From: Lichenostomus cassidix
Taxonomy: Eukaryota > Chordata > Aves > Passeriformes > Meliphagidae
Assembly (NCBI GenBank): GCA_008360975.2
Contig: CM039211.1
Coordinates: 65,004,565-65,068,564 of the forward strand
Reading direction: 5' to 3'
Length of the DNA: 64,000 nt
The translations under genes and the position numbers were made by a program. A model generated the notes under the pieces. That model worked only from the letters and a program-made list of their open reading frames with translations. It was not told where the DNA came from and searched no databases. Each line of letters opens with the position of its first letter. Position 1 is the first letter of the stretch. Below are positions 1-14,500 of this stretch, piece by piece.

Positions 1-2437
1 CATCTAAACTGGGAGGTAGGCTGAAATTTTCAAGGGCCAGGGGTTTGTGGAGAGCTGACAGCATCTTGCTCTGCTGTTAGCTGGCACATTTCCGTAGGGG
101 CTTTGCCAGAAACTTCCCCAAAGTGAGGGACTTTAGTCATAGCCACTACAAGAACGGCTTTGTGAGTACAGCACTGCCCCTTGTCCCTTTCCTTCTGGCG
201 TCACAGGCAGCCTAGGCCAGCTCTGGCTTTGGGAACATGCTGTGTCTCACATGAGCAATGCAGTAACAGCTGTAGCAGGGTGATTCTGCTTGGTCAAATG
301 AAACACGAATTTGCAAACAGCATGATGAGAAGGCAGAGCTAGTAATGGCTCAGTCCTTCAAGGGTAGTAAGGGGCTTTCTGTTTAGCTGCATGGAGTATG
401 TGTGTTTTATGTAGGTACAAGAAAGGTGCAGAATCCAGTAGAATACATCAGATTTAATCAAACTTTTGGAGTTTATAGTGATAACTATAATGGTTTGGAT
501 AACTATTTTGCTTGATTTTAACTATCCTATAACCTTTATTAATATCTACATCATTGTCCTGCATTAAATGCCAAGCTTTACATCCTGTAATATTTTAGAT
601 TTTACGTTAATCATCCAGATGCCAGACTTTGACCTGGAACCTGAACTGCTGGTAACCAAATCAGTTGCCCAGCACACTGGAGAAATTTTGCATGTGTATG
701 TATTTCTATATTTGATCAGTGTGAGAGCAAGTATCCCAGACAAAGAAAAATTGTTCATGGAAGAGGAACTGCTACAATTTTTCAGTGTAAAGGCTGTAGC
801 AGTCTAATTTTAAGATTTTGCATATAACAGATGAGGCTGTTAATAGCGCCTTGGCACCAAGATAGCACCAAAGAAAAAGGAGATAATCAACAGGTGCCCA
901 TCCTTTGGTTTTGGTGTTTTCCTGTTTCTGTTTTCCTGTTTTTGATACCTCAGTCCTAATGCATAATGGGGGTGGTGTCATCATTGTCATGGAAACAGGG
1001 CACAATGGTGATTAAAATGGATGTGGGTCTTATTTCTGGGATGTGTGTGGTTGCTGAAGTGTCTCTTCTTGTGCTCATGGGCAATTTGCTGAGATTATCT
1101 GATGTGTGTGACTTCCGTGAGCACAGCCAACGGAGACCCTGTGTTTTGGTGCTTCTTATCTGAGTAAACACCAACAAATGGGATCCACAAATTGACTTTA
1201 TCATTTAACACAAGGGCCTTGGTAAAGTGATGGTGGTGTCAGATATTTCTGTCTTCAAAGAATCTGGTATTATGCTGACTTGCTTTAATTTTGGCTGGTA
1301 GGGAGGGGGTGGACCCAAAACCTCCTTGCTGCAGAGGGAAGTGAGAAGAAAGTGGAAGCTGGAAGTCCCTGGGGCAGTTGTGACTCTGCTGGGTGTCGGG
1401 GATGAGGGCTCCTGTCCTGGGTGGCAGGAAAGAGTCTTGTGCCTCCCCGTGAACGGGGATGTATCTCTAAAAAAAGGCACTGTGCTCTTCTTGGCAAAGC
1501 TCTTTGAAGGGCTGTGAAGGAGCAGCCGTGGCTCTGAGCCATCACTGTGCCCCAGGAAGGAAATCCTGGTCTTGCAGGGCGGGTGGCAAAATGCCCACTG
1601 ACTTTTGGGGAGGGTGAGGGTTTGTCAGGGTTTTACTGCAAGAGGTGGGGGTGGATGAGGGCACAGGACAGCCTTGGGGCTGCTGTAGGGTTGCACTGCC
1701 TGGTGAGGATTGAAAATAGCACTGTATAAAAGTGCCCATGGCAGAGTTGCTTGGCATACACATGTGCAGTCTCAGCTTTGCATGTGGGCTGTCTTAATGC
1801 CCTTCAGTGTTGCTAAAGGAGCAGAAATGTCCTGCCACAGGGATGTGATCCAGCTCCCTGCTTGTCCAACAAAGAAATTCTTGTTGCTAAACAAAAGGGT
1901 TTCTTAAGAAATATATATAGATGCCCAGAGTTTGAATTTATGCTTTTCTCCATGGGATGAGTCACTGCACTGGTTTTTAATAGAGCCCCTCTGGATTTAT
2001 GTGGCTGCTGCTCAGATTAAACTCTGAATCTGGTGTGTGAAACAAGATTCAGTAGTTGTTCTCTGCTGCTGTCCTGACACTTGCAGAGAGTTGCTGGTTA
2101 AAGTCTGCTGCTGGCTTTTTCTGTGCAGATAGCAGTTACTAAATACATCATGGAGCATCCTCCTTTCAGGTTACACTGGCTGTCTCCACGTGTTGCTACT
2201 TGATATTTTTTTAAGCGAACATCGAATACCTGCTGTCTTGTTGGTTGTATTTCATTTAATTGAATTCAGTCTTATGTGAGAACATGCTGACAAGTCCAAT
2301 CAATACAGTCAGTGAAAGTGTAGGAAGAGGAGGGGAAGGAAATCAGCTATATGACATGTTATAAACTAATAACAAAGTTGTTGTGATGATTTGTAATGGT
2401 AATTTTTAGTTCCACCCCTCCCCCTGTCAGAACTTGC

Positions 2438-2801
2438 TTTTTTTTTTTTTTTTTGTCTCCCCTATAGTTGCTGCCAGGTTCTGCCCTGAAATTCAGAATT
2501 ATGATTTGTCGCACCTTTGGAGCAAGAGGTGTCAATTCACTTGGGGAGGGAAGTGAGCTGGAAGAGCTGGGCGGTTTGGGTGGGGCAGGCTGTGGAGGAG
2601 GAGCAGCAGAGGAAGGGGGATTTTGGTTGTAGGGAGTGCCGGTGGTGCTGAGCCCTCGGATGCATGCCTGCTGGTCTCTGCTCTAAGCAAACTTGCATGC
2701 AAAGCAGATAAATGGAAGTCAGAAGGGGAAAGAAAATTTCTTTTCCTATGATGCAGTTGCCTTTGACTTTCTTTACTTTTTTGATTTTTTTTTTTTTTTT
2801 T
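2438..2801. repeat. Two 17-base T homopolymers flanking purine-rich sequence
   Basis: T runs of 17 bases occur at 2438-2454 and 2785-2801. Between them lies a segment rich in GGAGG and GGGGAAGG (about 2530-2625). These are simple low-complexity tracts with no target-site duplication or element body beside them, so I do not read them as tails of retroposed copies. Confidence 0.8.
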
Positions 2802-5800
2802 GAGAAGCAAAGGCTTATCTGCCAAGTAAACCCGCTCTTTAAGAAGCAGGGATGGGCAGGAACTCTTGGAATTAAAATTTTTGAGCCTTGCAGTCTGCTT
2901 CTCTGCCCTTTGCATATCTTGTGGGGCTTTGTGAACTTTGTTTTGCTCGACAGCCTATCTGCATCTATGAGGGAGGGTTTGCCTCTGGCTAGTGTGCCGT
3001 TTGCATTAAATTAAGCAATCCCCACTTCTCTGTCCTGTGAAAGTTGAACTGGAACAGCTGTACAGCTCATCTGTAGTACAGCAACTATTTTTTTTACCCT
3101 CTTTACTTTTTTTTTGCTGCAGCTTTTATTTTTGTTTTCAGTGTCTTCTCTTGTGTGTCTGTCTTCCATCCCCTCACGCTATCTGTCACTGTTGAATATT
3201 CAAACTCTTGATCTGCACATGGGCCAGAAATCATTATTGCTTTGAACTTACAAATGAATTAAGTGAATTCCCACATCCACCGCAGGAAAGGAAAATATTC
3301 AGTTTGAAATATAATTTGGAGCCTATAGGAAAATACATCTGATGAAGTTTGTGCTAATTCTATAGCTTCAGTACCAAAGCACCAGCTCTGTTATCATCAA
3401 GAGTATTGAGTGTAAGCTCTGTATTTTCATAGTAACTGAGTATGGCTAATTAGTTTGAAGGCCCTTTGAAGAAGCCGATGTATTGACTAAATAAGCTCTT
3501 ATTTTTCAAAGCAACTAAAAGGCATTCTTAATTTAGAGAGCAGATAGTTGTAAAACTGCCTTCGGTTTGCATACTAGGAGCCAGTGAGAAGCCTCAATGT
3601 GCTTGGAGTCAAGTTTACTCCAGCGCCGTCTGCCAGGGTTGGTGTCAGTGTGCTCGAGGGAGGTTTCTGGGTCTTTGGCACAGTAGAGCAGCATAAATGT
3701 GTGCCACTGGGCTGGATGTGTCCAGGAGGAGAATGTCATGTAATGACTGCCTCTGCATCATTGAAATCAGGGGCAGAATTACCAGTCTGTTCTCTGTTTG
3801 CAGGCAGGTTGGATCCAATAATGAAGAGCAACTTTGAGTTTCTAACCAGATGACATGGCTAATCCTAAGGCATGTATAAAGCGGCCATAGTTATTAGGAG
3901 ATTTGTGGCTTTGAAAGTTCGGATTCCCTTAGTGCAGTTTGTTAATGGCAAGGATTTGCGGTAAGTGAATAATACATGAAAGTCATCAAAAGGCTTACAG
4001 GGGATTTCTTGTGACGTGGTGCTGGTCTGTCTCGTGCCAGAGCTGCAGATTTCTGGGTGGATCATAAAATCTAAAAAAAGAAAAAAAAAGGAGGGCAGTC
4101 ATTCCTGTTTTGTGGTGCTTTGGGTGATTAAGTTGATGGTGTGATGCATTGGGAAGTACAGCCAGAGTGCACAGTGATGGATGCTTAATTCCTTTGTCTC
4201 TGGCTTTTCCATGTGCCAGCAGTGCCCTGACAGCAAAACAGACCCTTCATAGCCCCAGGGTTTGGCACCTGGAGGGGAAGGGATGCCCCTGGCCATCTTC
4301 CCTTGTGCACTGTGCAAGGTGAGCAGGTCTGGTGCTACGCCTCCTCACCATCTGGCACAGCTCTTCACTGGGCTCCCAGGGGTATTTCCACCTGCAGTGC
4401 CACTGGTACCACAGCACCAAGCATTTCCTACAAGCTGGGAGCTGCTGGGCAGCAACCCCGATGGGCTCTGCAATCCTTGGTGATGCCTCTCCTATGGGAC
4501 TGTCCCCCCTGCTTAGACAGGAGGGTGTCACAGTGTTTGTGCCAGGGACTCCTCTCCACTGAGGTGGTGTGCAGCGATGCCTGCCCTTCTGTGGTCATGG
4601 ATTTGGTCCTGACTGGTCTCTGGGCTGGCGCACCTGCAGTCGCCTTTTGGATCATTCCCTGCTCAGAGGCCAGGTCAGGGCTGCAGGCAGGTCCTTCCTG
4701 AGTCCAGGAGGAGCAGACATCAATGAACACCCTCCCTGTTGCCATGGTTTGATGGAGGTGTGGGGCAGAAAAAAGTTGGGGCAGAAATGTTTTGGGGTGG
4801 CATCCTGACATGGGATGAGTCATGAGAGCTTGCTCTCTCCATTTCTTTTAATTTTTTTTTTTTAGAAGTGTTTCACTCTGCTCTCATGTTCCGAGTTGAA
4901 TTGCACCTGTGTTATATTTGGCAGCATCTAATGAAGCTACAACTTGGGGCAAATCCTGATGAGTTTTGGCTACAGAAGCAGCTGGGGAAGATTGATTTGC
5001 TGCTGGGAAAAGCCAGTTATATGAATAGCTGCAGAAAGCAGAGTCCCATCCATGCTCCTGACTGCTGAAATAATCTTCTCTTTCACAGGTGCTGGAGGAG
5101 ACTGTCCCAAGGCAGTTTCTGGTATTTTAGTCCCCATTGTGGCCTGCCAGAGGGGTGCTGATGTGTTTTGTAGCTGGAAGAGTGGTTACAACAGCCTGCA
5201 AAATCTGTATTAAATCCAGAAATTCCACTGTGTGCAAAGCATTTGTTGGGAAGTTGAAGTCATCTGCAAGCTCTAATCCATGGGCTCTCCAAGGAGGGCA
5301 TGTCTGTCTTGTTTGTGTTGCAAAACCAAGTGAAAGTTAGGAAATGTTTATGGCTACTGCCATGTGTGTTCCGTAATTCTTCTCCTTTTTGGCTTCATTT
5401 AAACTCACTGTGGTAAACACAGAAAGTGAAGATGTAATTAGAAACTGGTTTATAATGCAAGGATCCAAGAGGCAAACTCCCTACAGGCAGATAGGCACAT
5501 GTCTATCTGGCATAGTCTAATTCCTGCTTTTGCAGGCTGTTTTGTTGCAGAGACCTGGCTGTAGTTCCTAAATTTACTTGAACGTTGGATTTTGGGAATG
5601 TGCAGTGTCAGTGGAGGTGTCATTGTGGGGGTGGTTGTCATCCAAGCAGGGGTCATTATCTCACCTGGGTTGGTGACAGCCTCAGCAAGTTGGTAAATTG
5701 TTGGTTGGTGATCTGCTTCCGCCTGGGAATCCTGAGCATCCATCAGTGAAGTGCCTGAATTCAAAGCAGTGCGCTTGCCTGGACAGAAGAAACCTCAGCC

Positions 5801-7899
5801 CCGTCACTGGGCAGCTCACTGGGAAATGTTTGTTCTCACAGGGAATTGTAAAACTGAATGAGTATAGCATGGCTTGCTTGTTTTAGGGAGGGCAAGTCCT
5901 TTATTCTGGCCAAACGGCAGGAATATCAAAGATGTGTTTAGGCAGTGGGAGAGAGAAAGGGTTTGGTGTGACTGACGGAAACTGTTGAGCAAGAGATGGT
6001 GCTTTGTGCAGGGTTATTATGGTTGGAAACCTGTCACAGCATGCAGGGGAAGCACGGTTCAGCAAGCCCATAGTCAGAGCCGAAAGCAGTTCATCCCCAG
6101 GATTTACTGTATATGCAGCCCATCCCCACCACAGGGAACAAAACAGCAATGTTAAATAGCTAAATAAACCTCCTGTCCCCGCAGGCAATGGCCCTCAAAA
6201 AGCAAAATTATCCTTTGCGAGAGTGGGTGCAAGTGAAAGAGACGCTGATGGCTAGCAGGGAGGGCTGAGTCTGGGCTGCCTGTGAGCACAGCAGTGGTGG
6301 CTCATGGCATTGCCTGGGCGTGTTGAGAGTCTCACCACTTGTGGAAAATTCACTCCTTTTCCCTTCTTCCTCAGGCCTGTCCATCCTGAAGTCACAAAAA
6401 GTAATGTACGTGGGGGTGCATTTGTATGAGTTCAGGCTCTTTCCCACCTGTTAAGGTTTCTTGCAGTGTTGTCAGATCATCCTTTCCAACTTTTGCCCTG
6501 CTCCAGTAGAGGGTTCAGTCTTCTATTTTGCTGTTAGTAGAGGCTTGAATTTCTCTTTTCAAATACATGTTTCTGGCTTTGTGAGCTTCATGGTCAAAGT
6601 GTAAGATCTGGGAATGCGGAATAACAGACATTGTTCCCTCCAGAAAGGGGGAAGCAGCTGATGGAAGTAGCTGCCATTTTCAGTATTAGGAAGAATCCTG
6701 GAAAATGCTCAAAGCTGAGCAGTCTTCTGAAGGCAAGTAGCCCTTGCTGCTAGAATTGGCCCCCTCAAATAAATCTGAGAGCTGTGGATTTGTTCCTTCC
6801 CTATCTGCCCCCCAGCAGTTGCAGGGTTATTTGAAGCCTGGCCTCTCTCTGTTAATAGGGCTCCTCTCAGGAGCTCAAGTGAGCCTGCAATAGCATTGGA
6901 AATAAGTCTGTTCTAACCCAGCATACAGCTTCCTGCTGTAAAATAGACTTGATTAAATTTTCTGGCTCTCATTTTCATCGCTTGCAGACATCCAAACCTT
7001 CACTTCTCAGTGGAAAGAGGTATATTGGGAATTACATCTAATGTTAAAACCTAAATAATGTGATTTGCCAAAACAATGTTGCAGAGATTGTTACTTTGTT
7101 TTGTTTCATTATTTTTATTTCTCCCCCCATTTAAAATAGCATTGTAAAACTTTGCTGCTGGAATAAAAGCTATTTCAGTGAGATGTGTTTGTTCTCTTAC
7201 CTTTTGGGCATTTGTGATAATTTCTGCATGGGGAAAAATAGGCAGTTTTATCCCAAAGGGATGATCTCACCTCCCAGGAACAGGCTGTACCTGCCACTAG
7301 CACTTCCCTGTGCTCTTGTAGCAGTGCTGGCTGGGGGCAGATTCAGACCCTATGGTTGTGCAGCCCTCCCACCAGTAAGCTTGGCATCAGGGGGTCGTCA
7401 CATTCCCATGTGGAAATTTTTGTGGCACCCTCCCTGGCAGCTGTGTCTGTGCAAAAATCTCAGATTAAGGTAAAGAATATCTTCCATGCTGAACTCCTCA
7501 TTCAATTTTGTGTAGAAACCGTTTCTCTCCGGTTAAATCTATTCCTGGCTGTCAGTGCTTCCTGGTGTGATTTGAAACCGGGGGCAGAATTAGATAAAAG
7601 ATTTGCAGGGAGGAAGAGGGAAGGATGTGAGCTGGATGCATAGAAAAAGGTTGTTTTAGAGGGGGGATCCTAAAATAGCGTGGAGGAAAGGCAGGAAGCC
7701 CTGGAAATAGGGTGGTGAGGTGTAAACACAGTGACAAGATTTGAGAATTCAGGGTGAAGTGGCAGCAGCATCACACACTGGATGTATTTTGTACATGGGT
7801 CACACGTGGATGGCTTTTGGCCCTCTTCCTTCTTCCTTCACCTGAGGTATCTGTGCTTTCCAATTGGGTGGTTTATTTTGGACAGTACTCTCAGGCAAA

Positions 7900-7978
7900 T
7901 GGTGTGATTCTTGGGATTGTCCTGTGCACGACCAGGAGTTGCACTCAAGGATCCTGGTGGGTCCTTTCCAACTCAGGA
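7900..7978 (+). mobile_element. CR1 LINE 3'-end relic
   Basis: The stretch matches, with scattered substitutions, the terminal part of avian CR1 3' ends as I remember it. That part reads roughly as a CTGTG-x-CCAGGAGTTG block followed by GATCCT-GTGGGTCC-TTCCAACTCAGGA. The order and spacing are right, and the element's 3' end points along the + strand. The terminal ATTCTATGA repeats are not preserved after 7978. Nothing upstream of about 7895 is recognisable, so this is a 5'-truncated, diverged copy, the usual state of CR1 in birds. Confidence 0.75.
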
Positions 7979-10900
7979 AGCTGGAAACTTCCCACTCAGG
8001 GTGTTTTGCAAATATGAACTTGTTTGGGCTTTCCAGCATGGAGTGAGTCTTATGTCTTGGTAGGAACTGTATGTCATCCTGGAAAGAGCATGTCCACCTC
8101 TGGGCTTCCAGAGGGAGGGAAATTGATGCATTCTTTGGTAAAAGCATAGAAGAGGTGTAAAACTCGACCTGCCTCTTAAGTGCTCAGTGAGACAGCAGTT
8201 GCACAGAGGGCCATTGGGGACTGGGAGCAGTTGCATAGGACAACGTTTGGAGCTTCCAGGAGTGTGTGTTCTGAAGGAAGTCATGGTGGTGGGAGAGACT
8301 GTATCTGAACAGCAGTAATACCCCATGAGTAACAGCAGGTGAGAGTGCCTGTGTGAAACTTGGTATCATTTTGCCCTGCTACAGCGAAGGTAGAAGGCCA
8401 CTTTTTGTAATTTTTAAAGGGATAACTAGCCACTTTAAATTGCTTAGTATATTGTAACTGGAAATTGTATTTGTGAGCATGGCATTGTATCCAGATAAAC
8501 CTCCATTTGCAGCAGATCTATGAACTAACAAATTGGAGCATTCAGTGCCTGGATGGTTTGTATTAGACCGCTTCTGTTTGTGTACTCTGCCACTAACCAA
8601 GGAACAAAGAGAATTTGTCTCCATAGCACCCATTAATCTGTCTCTAGGACCCAAACCCAAAAAGCTCCATGTGTTTCTGTCTACCGTGGCTTGTAAATGC
8701 AGATGTAGGAGTTGCATGTTTGGTAAGATCAGGACCTCGGTAAAGCTTGGGTCAAAAAATCTCTGCAGTCTGAATGCACCGTCATTGCTCTGCCCTGCTG
8801 GCACAGCCATATGTCACCAAATCCCAGATGATTTTATAATGTCTGCAGTTGCAAAATCTGTTAGGTTTAGGATGTCCATCAGAGTTTTGGGGGTTCCTTA
8901 GGTGTGGAGAAGCTATTCAGCTCCTCTGGTCATCCTGTTCATATGTTTGTTCTGGGAGGGGAGAGGGATCAGTGTGGCCATTCACATCCTTTGTCCGTGT
9001 GCAGTGTATTTTGGAAGTCCCTGCTCTGCTTGTTGCTCTGTCAAAGCCCTGGATATGCTTCTGAAACATCTCAACAACACGCAGGGCAGAAGTGTGTGGG
9101 TTTTGTGCTGTGCCAGCATAATTGAAATGATGCAGCCTGTCTTCTCTCCACACCTGTGATGGAGAGTGATTCAGCTGGGCTTCCTTGTCTGCGGCGAGGG
9201 TGCCTATCCTTTGGGTTTTAGAAATGGGAGGTGTGAATGCCATTCAGCCAAAGCCAGACACAGCTCCTGTCTGCACGGTGTGTGCACCTCCCTTGCCCTG
9301 GGCTGTTGCCACATGTGTCTCTCAGCCCTGCGTGGGTGGGGGCTGTTGGGGGGAGCAGAAGCATAGTCCCCTGACACTTCCAGTCTTCTTCTGTCCCTAC
9401 CTCTGTGCCACTGGGACCAGATGAGGGTGTTGGGCTGGGTTTAAAATCCCCATCTTGAGGACGGAGTTTTTGAAAGTTTGCTGTGGCTGAGTTAGTTTTA
9501 AACTGGATTGGTTCCCTCCTTGTGATCATTTGTATTGTTGCTCATATGACTGTGCCAGCTCCTGAGCAGGCAGGACATGGGGTGGGAGGAAAGCTGTGAT
9601 GCTGTTTGGCATAGGCTGATCCCAGATGTAAGGTGATTGTGAAACTGCAATGTTTAAAACCAGTGGTTTCCTGACCTCAGACCTTGCAGCAACTCTGTGG
9701 GATGCCATGTCCTTGGCCCTATCTTTCCATGGAAAGACTTGCCTGGGGTGCTGTGAGGGATGTGCAGCACAGGAAGAGGAAAGGAATTCAGTCTTCCCAT
9801 ATTCAAAGCCACATCATTGCGTTGATACCAGGTGGAGTGAGGTGTCTCACCAGGCTTTGCCTTGGTCCTGTGTTGCAATTCCATCTTCCAGCAAAAGCTG
9901 TAGGCAGGCAGGGAGTCCACGAAAGTACAGCAGCAATCCATCCTCTCTCCACTCCCTTTTCACTGCTCCTGAGAGTTCAGGATTTCACAGTGTGCGAGGA
10001 GGTCTTGCCCAAGGCCTCCTGCCAGCCTTGCCAAATATACCTTGAAATTTAACTTCCAAAGTTGTTTTTTCTTCAAAATTTCAGTAAGTCTAGTTGCATT
10101 CTTTGCTGTAAATTTGTGAAAAACATGCCATAGACAAAAATAATGGATTCAGACTTTTTCTTTTTCAGAAAGCTGCCAGTTTGACTATCTCGAGAAAATC
10201 CTGGTGTGCCATAGAGAGCTGCAGCCTCTGTGAGGCTTGGAGAATTGGTGCTTAACCTTGGCCACAAGCTGAGGGTTTCTCATCCTGAAATGGGAGATGG
10301 GAGCACCTTCTGTGCTCCCTAGGCTGTTTAAACACACTCCCTAGGTGTGATTAGTAGCTGAGCTCTGTGACTGATTTTTTCTTTGCCCTTTCTGCCTTGC
10401 CTCATGTTTATCAAGAGAGACAGAGAACATTGTGTCCCTTGTGTGTGCCATTGCCTGCAGAGCCTGGGGCAGGAAAGGGCTTGTTGGTGATGAGATATTG
10501 GATCATGCTCATCCCTGGTGTGCTGCAGCTCTGTGCCTGGGACTTTGTTGAAGCAACAGGCAGTAACACCATTGCTTTCTGCTAAGATAAATTATGGCTG
10601 GAGAGCTTAGTCCCCCAAGGAGGCGGATGAGAAGGCTGGTCATGGGGTGTCCTTGCAGCTCTGAGGAGGTGGAACCTCTTGCAAGCTTGGATGTGGCAAG
10701 GTTTACCCAGGACTTTGTAGGTCGGTGTTTCCCTTTGCCTGCAGGCATTAAGGCAGGCTTGACTCCTGGCTGAAGATGTGGCAATCTGTGGAAAGTTCCC
10801 ATTGGTGCTTGCCAAAATCAGTCCTCAGTGGGATGGGTGTTCTTGCACAGTGATGGCAGTGAGGTGAGGGTTTCATCAGGATCCATGTGCCCTTCCATCA

Positions 10901-11512
10901 GTCACTATCTGTTAGTCATTAATTTGCCTTACCTGAAAAGCGAGTTAGCTCATTTGCAGGTGTCATGGAGAAATGGTTTGTTAAGTTTAGCTTTTAAAAT
11001 CCCCCTTGGGGCTGGAGGTTTTAGTTCTGCAAGGATCTGCACTGCCCTTCATCTTTCCAGCCTAAAGAAGATTGAATTTCAAGACATTTTACCATGCCAA
11101 AGTCTTTCAGAGAGGAGCATAAAAGTTAGTGGTCTGTCTGTCCTGCAAATGTCCCAGGAGGGCTAGGCAGGGGCTCTGAAAGTGGTCTTCTTGACTGAGG
11201 TTTCTGCTCCATGTCTTGATGAGCTACACAATGGGCTGGCTGGCCAAATCTCAGTGATGCTCTGTGTGAATCATTTCCAAAGCACTTTCTGATCTATCAG
11301 GATGAAGGTTTCTGGAGAAATGCTAAATGGTATTATTAGTGTAAAATAAACATACTTCAATATTTCTGACCTTAAAGTGGATCCAGATGCTTACGGCTGC
11401 TGGATCTACTTTGGTTTTTCCATGGCTCAGTGTGGCTGTCTGCATTTGTTCAAGTGAGATAGGATGTGACAGAGAGCTTGTCACAGTATGCTCTTGTCAA
11501 GTCAGTAAACCT

Positions 11513-11566
11513 TTATATTTATATATGCACACACTCAAATATATATATATATAAAAATAAAAAAAT
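11513..11566. repeat. AT-rich simple repeat
   Basis: A (TA)n-like tract (11538-11553 is nearly pure AT alternation), preceded by tatatttatatatg and followed by an A-rich run. It is an intronic microsatellite, potentially length-polymorphic. Confidence 0.85.
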
Positions 11567-14500
11567 TACTGTCTAAGTCTAAGACACTATTTCCGAGTCT
11601 GACACTTCACGTGTGTGCCAAGGAAGTTGGAATAAACTCAGTGAGTTTATCAGTCTTTATGATCACAGCAGTCAGTTCAGCTGTGTAGGGGAGAAATGAG
11701 ATTTGGCTGAATAACTCAAAATAGTCTCCCAAGGAAGTGAACGTATGTTTCTGTCTTTATAGCTCTGATACAAAAAGGGTATTAAACACCCTGTGATACC
11801 AGCTACAGGTTGCATTTTCCAGCCTGTGGTTGAGCTTTGCAAGAGGTAGCTTTCCAGCTCTGTTTTGAGTGTAAAACAATTTTCCTTTGGTTTTAAGGAT
11901 TATTAACATTTTCGTGGTTTCTCTACTACAGAGAAGAACAAGTCTTCCCCACTGCTTAAGGGTTACATTTTATATGGGTTGGGGTTTTACCAGCATTGGT
12001 GCCAGGAGGACATCAAAGCAGCAGGAGCAGTTGGGTGGTCCTTCCTTCTGAGCGTGCCGGTGGGGAATGTTTCCAAGCCAGTATTTCAGTGAGTTATTTT
12101 AGATCCTGTTTGTGGAGGTGATGCTGCAGTGTTTGAGGGGACTCCCAGCTGTACCAGGGAGATTTGACATGACCTTGCAAAGACTGGAAAAACAGAAAGT
12201 GTGGATGGGTGTTCTGCTGGTAAAATGTTTTGGTTTGGTAACTGATACTAACATATGTATGATCAGCTAGTAAAATCTCTTGCATTCTTAAAATCAGTGA
12301 TAATAGGATTTGTTATGTGTTGTGATTTGGTGGCAGCTGGAGTATCTGCCCAAGGTGTCTTAGCTGGTGTATATGATCCAAGACTTTCACCAAAACCTAT
12401 TCCATCCCCTGCAAACCAAAGTAAGAAACAGAGTCTTATTTTTCAATAAATTTGGATCAATCAAAGCTGAATTAGGGATTTTGTTTTTCCATGCACCTTT
12501 TCCATCCAAGCTGAAGTTTGTGTTCAAACTAAGTGACAGCTGGGAGGTTGCAGCTGATTCCCCACATCTGTGCTGAGAGCTGCTGCATATGCTCATCAGC
12601 TCTGATCCTGCCCTGCCGGAGACACTGTTGGTGTATTGATTGCTAAAATCTCTGTGAGTACTCTACAGGGACCAAATCTAAAAAAATAGGCTTGTCTGCA
12701 TTGCATACATTAAACCTCCTGAGAAGAAGGATTTGGGAGCCTGTCTATCTTTTTGTAGTTTTCTGCTGTCCAGAGACTGTATAATTACATTTTATTGTGT
12801 CCATCCTGCTATTCCCTTCTGGCATGGGATGCTCTGGGATTGATAGCAAGCAATTTAAAATCTGAAGGTTCTCACTCATTTGATACAACCTTACATGTTC
12901 TTCGCACAGTGTTGAGATCTTGCTGTGCTTTCTTGCTGTGCTTTTTGGCTTCTTACTTAAAGAGAAAAGAAATGGCAAAGGAAAAAGAAGCCAGCTAAGT
13001 AAGTGGCATGTACTTAGCAGAAATTACAGGTGGCTCAGGCACTTCAGCTATCATCCCTGTCTTGGGCGGGCAATACAATAAAATGACCGCAATTTCTCAG
13101 TATGTTATTTTCCTCTCCTGTCTCCTATCTTGTGGTATTAGTTTAGTTTTATATCAGGGCTGGTTTTCCTGGCCTTTGGTTTGAAACAAACTCTTGAGAT
13201 AATGATGCCACTTACTGCATCACTGGTCCCAGCAGGACTCAGCCTGTCCGGAAATACCTGACGTGATCTGGTGTATGCAGTGACTTACTGCCATGCAAAG
13301 GTAATTGCTCACTGACCCAGAGAATACTTTTCTTTTTCATGGAAACTTACTGTGTTCTTTGAACTGCTGAGAAGTACTCAAGAAGACATAAACCCAAGAG
13401 TTACTACAGGCTGCATGCCTGGAACATGCAGGCCATTTCAACATATGGAGTAAATCAGCACAGCTCTGCTGACTTCAGTGCAGCTGCATCTATTACCACT
13501 CACTGTAACCCTGCTCCAGACTGGAGGGATGGTTGTGTATGAAGAGTGGATAGGAAAAAACCCTTCTTTTTTCGTTACAGCTTTACACTTTATGAACAGA
13601 ATAAATGTGCCATGAGTGGAGGTGAAATAGTAAATTATTTTTGCCTCTCTAGAATTACTTTCTTTGGACATATGCTAAGTTCCCTCTTGTTCCCCTTACT
13701 TCCTAAATCAAGTAGTTGATATGCATGCACTTGGTTGCTGGCACTAAAAAAAATACATCAGTAATTAGTTCGGAGATTGGTGTTTCAAAAAAGCCCCATA
13801 TAGATGCACCTGCACAGAAACAAGTCAGGCAGACTCAACTCTGCGTAAAGACAGGATGAGCAGTGCCCATGTAAGACACATGACTATGGGAAGAGGAGCT
13901 GCTTTCCTGTTTCCTTGTGCCAGGAGAAGCAGCACTATCAGGCTTATGTGTGATGGATCAGAGTGCAGTGGTATTGCTGCAAGCAAAAGTAATGAATTTT
14001 AATCAACTTTACTGGCTGCCTTGAAATTTGAGTTGAAAGATAAATGTGAAAAACAGGCAGCCCATATTGTTTCTGGAACAGAACTGCCCCTTTTCAGTTG
14101 ATTAAAAGAATTTTTCTTTTAACTTGATAATCAAAAATACTTCCATCTTAGTTCAGGGTATTTTTTTAGGCTAACCCTTCAGGTCCTGCCAGCTTCATGT
14201 GTCTCCCAGAGCCAAGTGTCACCTTGTGGCCACCCAGACAGTTGACCTTTGCTGCAGAGACTCCTCAGCCGCTGGGGCTTGTTGGCTGTCTGCTTTCAGC
14301 TGTTTGGAAAAGATGGGTTTAGGGCTTTATTTAAATATTCTTTATGTCTGGGGAAGGGGGAGGAAAAAAAAGAATTGCCTGGTGAAAACTGAAAGGACTG
14401 TCCAGGGAGTTAGAGTTCGGTTTATATTCATTGGGAACTTTGACACATCCAGCATACTTATCCTTCCCGTCTGTTGCTCCAGGGCTGCTTTTAAGGTTAT

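Noticed and set aside
12963..12998. 36-nt purine-rich segment before a gtaagt that would keep frame in the first intron
   Set aside because: The acceptor (ttacttaaag) is poor and the encoded Lys-rich peptide is what any A-rich segment gives.
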